NCBI GenBank assembly: GCA_916050055.1
Contig: CAJZJY010000033.1
Span: 1-10,073, forward strand
Source: an uncultured Streptococcus sp.
Lineage (GTDB): Bacteria; Bacillota; Bacilli; Lactobacillales; Aerococcaceae
DNA: 10,073 nt
Direction of reading: 5' to 3'
The notes beneath the pieces were generated by a model, which made no database searches, was not told where the DNA came from, and saw nothing but the letters and a program-made list of their open reading frames with translations. A program made the translations under genes and the position numbers. Positions 1-8,181 of the stretch are shown here, in pieces. Each line of letters starts with the position of its first letter. The first letter of the stretch is position 1.

Positions 1-1231
1 CATTATCTAGTATAAATCCGATTGGCAATCCAATAATCCAATAGCCAATTAAAAATAAGATAAATGGCATTTGAACATCTTTGAACCCTCTGAGTGTTCC
101 TTGAATTGGCGCTGCCACTGCATCAAACAGTTGGAACAACAGACTATAAGTTAAAAACACAACGGTTAACTGAATAAAGTCTGGGTCTGTTCCATATAGC
201 GCGGCCACCGATTGGATATTGAGCGCTAATAATGTTAACGTCACAACAGCAAGTGTCACAGCCGTCGCAATTCCAATATAAGCAAAATGCATTGCAGAAC
301 GAATATCTTTTCTACCGACTTCATAAGAAACAATAATGGTTAACGCAGTAGAAATACTGATTGGGAATGCATAAACGACAGTTGCAAAGTTCATCGCAGC
401 CTGGTGGGATGCAATAATCGATGTCCCAAATTTCGACATGAGTAATCCTACAAATGCGAAAACAGCAACTTCCGCAAAAATCGACAAACCAATTGGAAGC
501 CCAATCTTAAATGGTTCCTTCCACATTTTGACATCAATTCCGCTCCATTTTAAAACATCATATTCTTTTAATACTGGATGTTTTCTAAACACTATAAATG
601 CTACAACGAGCAACCCCCAGTAAGCCAGTGCGGTTCCAAGTCCAGCCCCAGCTCCTCCCATTTCAGGGAAGCCAAATTGACCGTAAATCAGTGAATAGTT
701 AAAGAACATATTCAGCGGAACCACTAATACCATGAGCAACATCGATACTTTGGTTAATCCTAAAGCGTCCACAAAAGATCTTAAGACACTAAAGAGTAAT
801 AATGGAATAAACCCTAAGGATAACAACGTTAAATATCCTACTGCTACAGCTTCCACTTCTTGTTCTAAATTCATCAATCCTAAAACAGGTTTAAGAAATA
901 GGAGTCCAAAAACAAATAGTCCAATGGCTAATACGACGCCAATGATTAAGTATTGACGCATCACCTGCTCTATTTTATCCATTTTCTTCTGTCCAAAATA
1001 TTGTCCAACAATCGGCACCAGCCCTGAAATCGTCCCTGTCAATAATGAGAAAAATGGCGCATACAAGCTCCCACCAATCGATACTCCGGCAAGATGGACT
1101 TCGTTATATCGTCCAGTCATGACCGTATCAATAAATTGAGCCGAATAATTGGCAATTTGATAAATTAAAACTGGAATTAAAATGGTTAGTAGCGCTTTGA
1201 ATTTATGATTTTCTTGTATCGTACTATTCAT
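1..1231 (-). CDS. MATE family multidrug/toxin efflux transporter (partial, C-terminus beyond left edge)
   Basis: About 410 residues are visible, against roughly 440-460 for complete family members, so a short C-terminal part is missing. The translation starts MNSTIQENHKFKALL and is dominated by hydrophobic helices. Recognisable family stretches are QFIDTVMTGRY in the first helix region, PIVGQYFGQKK after the second, NMFFNYSLIYG in the middle, and FDAVAAPIQGTLRGFKD in the second half. MATE proteins are 12-helix inner-membrane antiporters that export cationic compounds using Na+ or H+ gradients; the substrate here cannot be told. An AGGAGG (1237-1242 on the complement) precedes two adjacent ATGs. 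The one at 1231 gives a 5-base spacing and the one at 1234 only 2, so 1231 is preferred. It is the last visible gene of the ACT-HAD-MATE operon; its ribosome site overlaps the upstream stop codon, implying coupled translation. Family call is strong, function general. Confidence 0.9.
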   Translation of the reverse strand, partial: MNSTIQENHKFKALLTILIPVLIYQIANYSAQFIDTVMTGRYNEVHLAGVSIGGSLYAPFFSLLTGTISGLVPIVGQYFGQKKMDKIEQVMRQYLIIGVVLAIGLFVFGLLFLKPVLGLMNLEQEVEAVAVGYLTLLSLGFIPLLLFSVLRSFVDALGLTKVSMLLMVLVVPLNMFFNYSLIYGQFGFPEMGGAGAGLGTALAYWGLLVVAFIVFRKHPVLKEYDVLKWSGIDVKMWKEPFKIGLPIGLSIFAEVAVFAFVGLLMSKFGTSIIASHQAAMNFATVVYAFPISISTALTIIVSYEVGRKDIRSAMHFAYIGIATAVTLAVVTLTLLALNIQSVAALYGTDPDFIQLTVVFLTYSLLFQLFDAVAAPIQGTLRGFKDVQMPFILFLIGYWIIGLPIGFILDN

Positions 1232-1240
1232 CATTTCCTC

Positions 1241-1963
1241 CTAACTTAATTCATCAATTGATTTCACTTTAAAGATTGCACTAGGAAGAACTTCTAGATT
1301 ATTAGGTTCGTTTGTCACAGCAATAAACCCAGCAGTATTTTTGGCAAACTCTTCATCTACTGTTGAGTCCCCAATATAAATCATCTCGTTAAAAGAGACA
1401 CCAAAACGATTTTGAATCGCATGTAGTGAATCCGTTGCTGGCTTTGAAGGAAATTCATCGGTGGTTCCAATGAAGTCGAATAACTCATTAATTCCAGCAA
1501 CTTGTAAAACGGCTTCGGCTGGTAACTTCGAATCGTTTGTGACTAAAGCAATCACAAATCCTTTTTCCTTCAGTACGCAAAGTGCACGCTTTACATCTCC
1601 AAGTGTTTGGATTTTCTTTGGATGACTTAGAATATAGTCGGCAAAGTAATGCACTACAAAGTCGTAATTTTCTTCGATATCGATTGGCCTGAAATGATTT
1701 AAGACTTCCAGCATATCGCGAACTGTACCTGAAGCAATCACGCTGTTTTCGATGATGTCAGTTTCAGTGATACCAAGACGGTCAAACAACTCGTCATGTT
1801 CTGCATTTGTTAGATTCATCTCATTACGATTCACTAATTCGTTAAGAACTAAAATCGTTGGCTCAAACCATAACGTGGATGTATCCGTTAATGTGCCATC
1901 TTTATCGAAAATCAATACTTTAATATTGGTTTCTGTTAAATAGTTTAAAAATTCTTGTTTCAT
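1241..1963 (-). CDS. HAD-superfamily hydrolase, phosphoglycolate-phosphatase-like
   Basis: A 240-residue cytoplasmic phosphatase of the HAD superfamily, cap class I (Gph/beta-phosphoglucomutase-like). Motif I is FDKDGT at residues 19-24, with Asp20 as the expected nucleophile and Asp22 as the acid/base. Motif II is VTND at 141-144 with Thr142. Motif III is Lys174 in PSKPAT. Motif IV is IGDSTVDEEF at 197-206, with Asp199 and Asp203 for Mg2+. Residues about 30-120 form the helical cap. All catalytic positions are present, so it should be an active phosphatase. The substrate (phosphoglycolate, a sugar phosphate or another small phosphoester) cannot be inferred. The ATG overlaps the stop of the upstream ACT-domain gene as TAATG, and I see no clear Shine-Dalgarno, so it probably depends on translational coupling. 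Confidence 0.88.
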   Translation of the reverse strand: MKQEFLNYLTETNIKVLIFDKDGTLTDTSTLWFEPTILVLNELVNRNEMNLTNAEHDELFDRLGITETDIIENSVIASGTVRDMLEVLNHFRPIDIEENYDFVVHYFADYILSHPKKIQTLGDVKRALCVLKEKGFVIALVTNDSKLPAEAVLQVAGINELFDFIGTTDEFPSKPATDSLHAIQNRFGVSFNEMIYIGDSTVDEEFAKNTAGFIAVTNEPNNLEVLPSAIFKVKSIDELS

Positions 1964-2403
1964 TATTCGATACTTTGTAACTCCACAGAAATAATGTTAT
2001 CTAGTGCGTTAATTTCTTTGATAACATCTTCAACACTTACCGTCGCCTCTGAAATATCAATCATAATTTGCACAACAGCAACACTATGAATCGCTAATCC
2101 TTGGAAAATCGTTAGGATGTTCATATCACGATTCGCAAATACTTCCAGCGTTTTCGTCAGTGTTCCTTTGATATTTTTCATATGGATATTGATAGATGCT
2201 TTTCTTCCTGCATTTACAGAAGAAAATCCTTGTACTTTACGATAATACTTATAATAAACACTGCGTGAGATGCCAACCATCTTCACTACTTCAGTGACGT
2301 CTTTTGCTTGTCCTGTTGCAAGTAGTTCTTTTGCTTGCAAAACTTTAGCAAATACAGGAGGAACAGCATCTTCAGAAACTAAAAAATGTTTTTGTCGATT
2401 CAT
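1963..2403 (-). CDS. ACT domain-containing protein, UPF0735/PheB family
   Basis: A 146-residue protein beginning MNRQKHFLVSEDAVPP. It has the two-part layout of the UPF0735 (PheB/YszB) family. The N-terminal part has a helix-turn-helix-like segment, VVKMVGISRSVYYKYYRKV at about residues 40-58. The C-terminal part is an ACT domain (about 70-146) with the beta-alpha-beta pattern ending NIISVELQSIE. ACT domains bind amino acids or other small ligands. Bacillus PheB was named from its position beside pheA, but its function is not settled. The frame stays open to an ATG at 2427, but the ATG at 2403 has AAGGA six bases upstream and gives a length close to the 147 residues I recall for Bacillus PheB, so 2403 is chosen. 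First gene of the operon; it could sense a ligand for the operon, but that is inference. Confidence 0.87.
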   Translation of the reverse strand: MNRQKHFLVSEDAVPPVFAKVLQAKELLATGQAKDVTEVVKMVGISRSVYYKYYRKVQGFSSVNAGRKASINIHMKNIKGTLTKTLEVFANRDMNILTIFQGLAIHSVAVVQIMIDISEATVSVEDVIKEINALDNIISVELQSIE

Positions 2404-2435
2404 TATTTGTCCTTCTTTCATAATCATTTGTATCC

Positions 2436-2465
2436 ATTTTACCCTACATCATGGACAGATGGCAA
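2436..2465 (-). promoter_or_regulatory. Probable sigma-A promoter of the ACT-HAD-MATE operon
   Basis: On the complement, TTGCCA (2460-2465) and TAAAAT (2436-2441) are separated by 18 bp. The expected transcription start near 2429 leaves about 25 bases of leader before the ATG at 2403. It would put the alternative ATG at 2427 almost at the 5' end, which supports the shorter reading. Confidence 0.55.
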
Positions 2466-2477
2466 TTAATTCCGGCT

Positions 2478-2516
2478 AAAAAAACACGAAAAAAGAAGCT
2501 AGAAAACTAGCTTCTT
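2478..2516 (-). terminator. Rho-independent terminator of mnmA-recD2, overlapping the recD2 end
   Basis: A perfect 10-bp stem, AAGAAGCTAG (complement of 2507-2516) and its partner at 2493-2502, encloses a 4-base loop. On the transcribed strand it is followed by TTTTTTCGTGTTTTTTT. The upstream arm holds the last recD2 codons and its TAG stop (2507-2509), so the terminator begins inside the coding region. Confidence 0.9.
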
Positions 2517-4915
2517 GTCATAAAATCATATGGTGTGACATCATCCATTCCAATCATCGGAGAAATAAGTCCTTCTTCAATTGCTTGGATGGTTAATTGG
2601 ATTTCTTTGTCTTCGTCTGAATGTAGAGTATCAACAAGCGACGGCTCCGTTATATTCTCTTTAATTGTTGGAGTTTCTTCTGTCTTTTCAATGTCGAAAT
2701 TCGTTAAGAACTCTTGTAAGAAAGTTGCTCGTTTTGGAGGAATAGTAGTTGCACTCTTTTGGAACGCTCCTGCTTCCCCACACATGATGAGATACTGCTG
2801 ACTTCTTGTAACTGCCGTATACAATAAATTTCTTTGCAACATCCGTGAGTACTGATTCACCATTGGCAAGATGACCATTTTAAACTCAGACCCTTGTGCC
2901 TTATGAATTGAGCAGCAATACGCCAGCGTCAATTGTTGCCAATCGGTTCTATGATACTCGACTTCCGTTTGATCAAATAGAACAAAAATCTTATCCACTT
3001 GGTCATCGTTTTCTTTCGCAAATTGAATTGCTCTGATTTCACCAATATCACCGTTGTAGACATTCTCTTCAGGTAAATTCACTAGTTGAAGCACTTTATC
3101 TCCTACACGGAAGACTTTATCAAAGGATTCCACTTCACGAACAGAATTTCCGATTTTAGGATTCAAGATTTCTTGCATCATCTGATTAATCGCGTTAATT
3201 CCAGCTTCCCCTTTATACATCGGAGCCAGAACTTGAATATCTCTCTTCGTATAGCCTTTTTTAAGTGCCGCTACAACGACTTGCTCAATAATGGTTACCA
3301 ATCGTTCTGTAGAACACGGCAAGAAGCTGCGGTCTGTTTGTTTCTCCATAAAGTTCCTTGGCAAGAATCCATCTTTAACGCTATGGGCTAATTCGACAAT
3401 CGATGACTGCTGTGTCTGGCGGTGAATTCGCTTCAGTTCGATGGCTGGTACTTGATTCGTTTCCAGTAAATCCGTTAAGACTTGTCCAGGACCAACAGAA
3501 GGCAATTGATTGCTATCTCCGACAAGTAGAATCTTTAATCCTTCTGGAGCAGCCTTAAATACTCGGTTCATTAACCACGTATCCACCATTGACATTTCAT
3601 CGATAATTAAGAACTCTCCATTAATTTCCTTATCTTCAAAACTGTCATCCACACTATCAATCGCAATTCCTAGCAAACGGTGAATCGTAGAAGCAGGATA
3701 TCCAGTTAATTCATTCATCCGTTTTGCTGCTCGTCCTGTTGGTGCTGCAAGAACAATCGCCTCTTCAATCTCTTCATCGTTATCAAGCTCGTTAAGTTGC
3801 GCATAGACGTCAATGACAGCATTGATAATCGTTGTCTTCCCAGTTCCTGGTCCACCAGTTAATACAAAGAGCGGTTCAGTCATAATACGATAAATAGCCT
3901 CTTTTTGAGACGCATCATATTGGATATCAAATTTCTCCTGCGTCCGTTGAATCGCTTCATCGATTTTTTCTTTACTGATGTCCACTTTAGCAGCCGTAAT
4001 CCGTTTCGAAAGAGCGTTGCTAATACCTAGTTCAGCATAATATAAAGACGCAATCGCAATACGATTTTCATCAGAAAATACAACACCTTCACGGATTAAT
4101 TCGTTCAATGCATCTACTAGTCTATCTGGTTCGATTAAGTAATTTTGGCATGACTCGAGTAATCGTTGTGCTTGCGTAATTAACACTTCTGCTATCAAGT
4201 AAGTATCGCCAGTTTGATAACAGAAATCTCTTGTCACTACAAAGAGCGCACCCTTAAGTCTTGAAGTATCGTCTGGATCAATCCCCATAGACTGGGCAAT
4301 ACTATCCATTCGTCTAAAGCCAAGCCCTTCAATTCTTTGAAGAAGTACATATGGATCCTCGTCTAGAACAGCTCTAGCCTTATCTTTATACATGCCAATA
4401 ATTTTCTGAGCAATCGCAGGCGTAAATCCAAGATTCGTCAGTTCAAACATTAACTTCTCGGTGCCCTGGTTTTGCTGAATGACTTCACGAATCATTTCTT
4501 TTTTCTTTTTCGTTAGCCCTGTAATCCCATCAAGCGCAGTCTCATCATTTAAGATACGCTCCATGGCTTCTTCGCCTAACTTCTCGATAATCTTTTCAGC
4601 AGTTTTTTCCCCAATCCCTGGAAAATGAGAACTAGACAAATATTGAATGAGCCCTCTTTTTCCGGTTGGTTGCGTCTGTTGATAATTATCTGCTTGGAAT
4701 TGTTCCCCATATTTTGGATGAGAAACAATCTTCCCATTAAAACGATAGGAGATATCCGAATGAATTTGCCCGAAAATTCCAGTCACCACGATTTCGTCAT
4801 CCACATCCACGCAATTAGACTCAACGACGCGAACGAGCATGACTTTATAAAAGTTTTGCGAATTCTCGAAAAAAGTCGTTAATACTTCCCCTACAATATA
4901 AGGTGTATCACTCAT
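2507..4915 (-). CDS. recD2: RecD2-type ATP-dependent 5'-3' DNA helicase
   Basis: An 802-residue SF1B helicase of the RecD2 (YrrC) type, which works without RecBC in fork maintenance and repair. The N-terminal region (1-90) is an OB-like domain. Helix-hairpin-helix segments follow (about 96-210, starting FPGIGEKTAEKI). Helicase motifs are Walker A GGPGTGKT (354-361), motif Ia APTGRAAKRM (391-400), Walker B LIIDEMS (436-442), motif III GDSNQLPSVGPG (466-477), RIHRQ (496-500), motif V SIHKAQGSEF (669-678) and motif VI LYTAVTRS (698-705). All catalytic residues appear intact. An acidic linker of about 60 residues ends in DDVTPYDFM, a tail form I associate with Firmicutes RecD2. AAAGGAG lies six bases before the ATG. 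The gene starts 27 bases after mnmA. In Bacillus a TPR gene (yrrB) lies between the two; it is absent here. Confidence 0.97.
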   Translation of the reverse strand: MSDTPYIVGEVLTTFFENSQNFYKVMLVRVVESNCVDVDDEIVVTGIFGQIHSDISYRFNGKIVSHPKYGEQFQADNYQQTQPTGKRGLIQYLSSSHFPGIGEKTAEKIIEKLGEEAMERILNDETALDGITGLTKKKKEMIREVIQQNQGTEKLMFELTNLGFTPAIAQKIIGMYKDKARAVLDEDPYVLLQRIEGLGFRRMDSIAQSMGIDPDDTSRLKGALFVVTRDFCYQTGDTYLIAEVLITQAQRLLESCQNYLIEPDRLVDALNELIREGVVFSDENRIAIASLYYAELGISNALSKRITAAKVDISKEKIDEAIQRTQEKFDIQYDASQKEAIYRIMTEPLFVLTGGPGTGKTTIINAVIDVYAQLNELDNDEEIEEAIVLAAPTGRAAKRMNELTGYPASTIHRLLGIAIDSVDDSFEDKEINGEFLIIDEMSMVDTWLMNRVFKAAPEGLKILLVGDSNQLPSVGPGQVLTDLLETNQVPAIELKRIHRQTQQSSIVELAHSVKDGFLPRNFMEKQTDRSFLPCSTERLVTIIEQVVVAALKKGYTKRDIQVLAPMYKGEAGINAINQMMQEILNPKIGNSVREVESFDKVFRVGDKVLQLVNLPEENVYNGDIGEIRAIQFAKENDDQVDKIFVLFDQTEVEYHRTDWQQLTLAYCCSIHKAQGSEFKMVILPMVNQYSRMLQRNLLYTAVTRSQQYLIMCGEAGAFQKSATTIPPKRATFLQEFLTNFDIEKTEETPTIKENITEPSLVDTLHSDEDKEIQLTIQAIEEGLISPMIGMDDVTPYDFMTRS

Positions 4916-4942
4916 TTGGAATCTCCTTTCTAATCTTTTCTA

Positions 4943-6130
<1,188 letters not shown>

Positions 6131-6138
6131 TTACCCTA

Positions 6139-6166
6139 ATTTTAAATTTATTTTTATTTTTTTCAA
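6139..6166 (-). promoter_or_regulatory. Probable promoter of mnmA-recD2
   Basis: On the complement, TTGAAA (6161-6166) and TAAAAT (6139-6144) are spaced 16 bp apart in very A/T-rich DNA. The predicted leader is about 65 bases. The region is AT-rich enough that other -10-like matches exist, so the exact start is uncertain. Confidence 0.45.
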
Positions 6167-6222
6167 AATTTTTGCTTGAAAATCATTGAAAATGCGATAG
6201 TACTGGGATTTTTGCCCAATTG

Positions 6223-6246
6223 CGTTTTTGACAAACGGTTGCGTTT
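6223..6246. promoter_or_regulatory. Candidate operator: three alternating CGTTT/AAACG half-sites
   Basis: CGTTT (6223-6227), AAACG (6233-6237) and CGTTT (6242-6246) form two overlapping inverted repeats with 5-bp and 4-bp gaps. The -35 box of the XRE gene lies in the first gap and half-site, and the second repeat lies in the promoter spacer. TTGCGTTTT is also repeated directly with a 19-bp period (6220 and 6239). Such dyads next to an XRE gene are typical of self-repression. That the XRE protein binds here is inference. Confidence 0.5.
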
Positions 6247-6256
6247 TCACTATAAT
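6228..6256 (+). promoter_or_regulatory. Perfect-consensus sigma-A promoter of the XRE gene
   Basis: TTGACA (6228-6233) and TATAAT (6251-6256) are separated by exactly 17 bp. Transcription would begin near 6263, about 22 bases before the first ATG at 6285. Promoters this strong are usually kept under tight control; the overlapping half-sites fit that. Confidence 0.88.
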
Positions 6257-6284
6257 TAAGTTGAGAAAAAGGGGGCGAAGGTGT

Positions 6285-6521
6285 ATGATGATCTCTTTAC
6301 GAGCAGCACGGGTAAATCGTAATTTAACACTGTTAGAAGCCGCCAAATATCTTAAAATAAACAAAGATACGCTTACGAAGTATGAAAAAGATTCAACTAA
6401 TCTTCCATATTCTTTAAGCAAAAGAATGCAGGAGCTATATGAAGTTCCTAGCGAGAATCTTTATTTTGGCGACACTCAAAGCTTCGTAGCACAATTTAAG
6501 CCGCTACCTGAAGTCGAATAA
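6285..6521 (+). CDS. Small XRE-family helix-turn-helix transcriptional regulator
   Basis: A 78-residue protein starting MMISLRAARVNRN. It is one compact XRE/Cro-type domain: LTLLEAAKYLKI (about residues 14-25) followed by the recognition helix NKDTLTKYEKDS (26-37), then PYSLSKRMQELYEVPSENLYFG (41-62) and a short tail. No sensor or oligomerisation domain is attached. ATGs at 6285 and 6288 are adjacent. AAGGTG (6278-6283) gives better spacing to 6288, and the run of G at 6271-6275 to 6285. The frame extends upstream to a TTG at 6228, but that triplet is part of the -35 box. The gene stands alone, divergent from mnmA and convergent with DUF1831, and closes with its own hairpin. It breaks what is otherwise a sulfur-transfer cluster. 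Target genes unknown; itself and perhaps mnmA are the obvious candidates. Confidence 0.87.
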   Translation: MMISLRAARVNRNLTLLEAAKYLKINKDTLTKYEKDSTNLPYSLSKRMQELYEVPSENLYFGDTQSFVAQFKPLPEVE

Positions 6522-6557
6522 TACAGCTACAGGGAACACCGCCCGTGCATGATAAAC

Positions 6558-6592
6558 GAGACAGTTCAATTTTGAACTGTCTCTCTTTTCTT
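6558..6592. terminator. Hairpin terminator between convergent XRE and DUF1831 genes
   Basis: GAGACAGTTCAA (6558-6569) pairs with TTGAACTGTCTC (6572-6583); allowing a normal loop leaves a stem of about 10 bp. On the plus strand it is followed by TCTTTTCTT, a good tail for the XRE transcript. On the complement the tail is only GTTTATC, so it may also stop DUF1831 transcription, less efficiently. Confidence 0.85.
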
Positions 6593-6597
6593 ATACA

Positions 6598-6945
6598 CTA
6601 TTTTGTTGTTACTTCGAGAACTCCTCGTTCAACAAGCCCTTCTAAAATAAACTCTAACTTTTCTACAGCCATAGCAGTATTTGCTTTACCGTATAAGTCA
6701 ACTGTTTGTAGGCCATTCTTCGTTACTGTCGAAATTTTCAATTGTTTCTTATCTTTATCCACCATGACTTTTAATTTTAATCCACGGTGATCATCAATTG
6801 TTTCGTCTAAACTACGAATTAATTGGAAGTTCCCAGATTTTGTTTCTGTAAAGCCATTATCACGTAATGTGTATCCTTTACATGTTGGACTAACCGAAAA
6901 GACTTGGTTTGATCCTTTTAATGATGCAGTTGGTGTAAATGCCAT
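6598..6945 (-). CDS. DUF1831 family protein
   Basis: A 115-residue protein beginning MAFTPTASLKGSNQVF that matches, from memory, the DUF1831 family found in Lactobacillales beside a cysteine desulfurase and mnmA. I see no signal peptide, membrane helix or metal-binding Cys cluster; Cys23 in SPTCKGYTL is the only cysteine. A beta-rich first half (to about VMVDKDKKQLKIST) is followed by a helix, NTAMAVEKLEFILEGLVERG (residues 88-107). The start has GAGGAG about eight bases upstream. It lies 70 bases after the desulfurase with no terminator between, so the two are very likely co-transcribed. A role as accessory or sulfur-relay partner is inference from position only. Function unknown. Confidence 0.82.
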   Translation of the reverse strand: MAFTPTASLKGSNQVFSVSPTCKGYTLRDNGFTETKSGNFQLIRSLDETIDDHRGLKLKVMVDKDKKQLKISTVTKNGLQTVDLYGKANTAMAVEKLEFILEGLVERGVLEVTTK

Positions 6946-7015
6946 ATGCGCTTCTCCTCTTTCTTTTTCTACAACGTTAGTTTACCATATTTTGCCTCTA
7001 AACAAAAGCTCTCTC

Positions 7016-8122
7016 TTAACGCAGTGCGTCCACAAAGGCGTCAATATCTTCTTTTGTTGAACCCATTCCAAATGAAAGTCTGACAGATTCTTCAAGACGA
7101 CTCGTTTCGCCTTTAAACATTGCGGACAATACTGGACTGATTTGCACACTACCAGCTGAACATGCGGATCCAGCAGATACTGAAACATCTTTTAAATCAT
7201 TGAAAATTAACGTTTGAGTAGCTTTTCTTCCTTTCAGCCAGATATTACAAATATGCGGATTCTTTGGATTTGCTACGCCGTTAAACTCAAACTCAATGCC
7301 TCTTTCAGATAACTTCGCGATTAGATACTCACGTAACTCTTGATAGTTTTGAACGAGCTCATCTCTTTTTTCTACAACGATTTGCATCGCTTTTTCAAGC
7401 CCTAAAATATAAGGAACATTTTCCGTTCCTGCTCTGAACCCTAGCTCTTGCCCGCCGCCTTTAATTAAAGCGTGAATTGGCGCATCTTTTGATTTATATA
7501 GGAATCCAATCCCTTTTGGCGCATAAATTTTATGTCCTGAAGCCGTTAAATAGTCAATTCCATCCACCGTTAAAGCTTCTTGTGCAAAGGCTTGAACGGC
7601 ATCTGTATGGAAATAAGTTGGCTTGTCTTTTAATAAAGCAGCAATCTCTTCAATTGGGAAACGTGCGCCTGTTTCATTATTGACCGTCATGACAGAAACC
7701 AGACGTGTATCCTCTCTTAGAGCCTGCTCAATTTCAGAAACCGTCACAATGCCATCTTTATTTGGAGCTAAATACGTCACGTCAAAGCCTTCTTGTTCTA
7801 AAAATTCAGCCGATTTACGAACAGAAGGATGCTCAACAGCAGAAACAATGATATGACCTTTTTCATTCGCGAAATGCTCACGAATACTCTCGAATACTAA
7901 GTTATTTCCTTCAGAACCTGAACTTGTAAAGATAATGGCATCGTGTGGAGATGCTTGTAGTTCAGATAAAATAGCTTTCTTCACACGTTCGATTTTTTGC
8001 TTTTGTTCACGACCAATACGATAGACACTAGACGGATTCCCAAAAGAAGCCATTTCCTTTGTAATCACTTCTAATACTTCTGCGTTTACTGGCGTCGTTG
8101 CTGCATAATCTAAGTAATTCAC
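7016..8122 (-). CDS. Cysteine desulfurase (NifS/IscS family, YrvO-like)
   Basis: A 368-residue PLP enzyme that takes sulfur from L-cysteine as an enzyme persulfide. It begins MNYLDYAATTPV, the usual family start. Key sites are SGSEGNN (68-74) for phosphate binding, His98 in EHPS, Asp174 and Gln177 in TDAVQ, the PLP lysine Lys198 in SGHKIYAPKG, FRAGTEN (229-235), and the persulfide Cys321 in SAGSACSAGS. The start codon is GTG (8122), with GAGGAG eight bases upstream. In Bacillus the equivalent yrvO sits beside mnmA and feeds it directly. Here DUF1831 follows it and mnmA is one gene further on, so the same role in tRNA 2-thiolation is likely. A wider role in Fe-S or thiamine supply cannot be excluded. 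The gene is divergent from rarA. Confidence 0.96.
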   Translation of the reverse strand: MNYLDYAATTPVNAEVLEVITKEMASFGNPSSVYRIGREQKQKIERVKKAILSELQASPHDAIIFTSSGSEGNNLVFESIREHFANEKGHIIVSAVEHPSVRKSAEFLEQEGFDVTYLAPNKDGIVTVSEIEQALREDTRLVSVMTVNNETGARFPIEEIAALLKDKPTYFHTDAVQAFAQEALTVDGIDYLTASGHKIYAPKGIGFLYKSKDAPIHALIKGGGQELGFRAGTENVPYILGLEKAMQIVVEKRDELVQNYQELREYLIAKLSERGIEFEFNGVANPKNPHICNIWLKGRKATQTLIFNDLKDVSVSAGSACSAGSVQISPVLSAMFKGETSRLEESVRLSFGMGSTKEDIDAFVDALR

Positions 8123-8152
8123 CTTGCACTCTCCTCACTTTCAAACAATACT

Positions 8153-8180
8153 ATTATACGTGATGACTATTTATTGTCCT
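8153..8180 (-). promoter_or_regulatory. Probable promoter of the cysteine desulfurase-DUF1831 unit
   Basis: On the complement, AGGACA (8175-8180) and TATAAT (8153-8158) are spaced 16 bp apart, with a predicted leader of about 25 bases. A second TATAAT (8204-8209) lies further upstream but has a poor -35, so it is the weaker choice. Confidence 0.5.
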
Positions 8181-8181
8181 A

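Noticed and set aside
438..956. Two plus-strand open frames (438-623 and 732-956)
   Set aside because: Both are antisense to the clear MATE transporter reading frame and show no family features.
2404..2427. Eight-residue N-terminal extension of the ACT-domain protein (ATG at 2427)
   Set aside because: The predicted transcript start is near 2429, leaving no ribosome site; AAGGA is correctly spaced for 2403.
6228..6284. Upstream extension of the XRE protein to a TTG start
   Set aside because: That TTG is the first part of the TTGACA -35 box, so it would not be transcribed; the family start MMISLRAARV fits 6285/6288.
6131..6421. 96-residue open frame on the minus strand across the mnmA/XRE promoter region
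   Set aside because: It covers both promoters, the half-sites and the first half of the XRE gene in antisense; composition is Lys/Ile/Phe-rich, as expected from AT-rich noncoding DNA.
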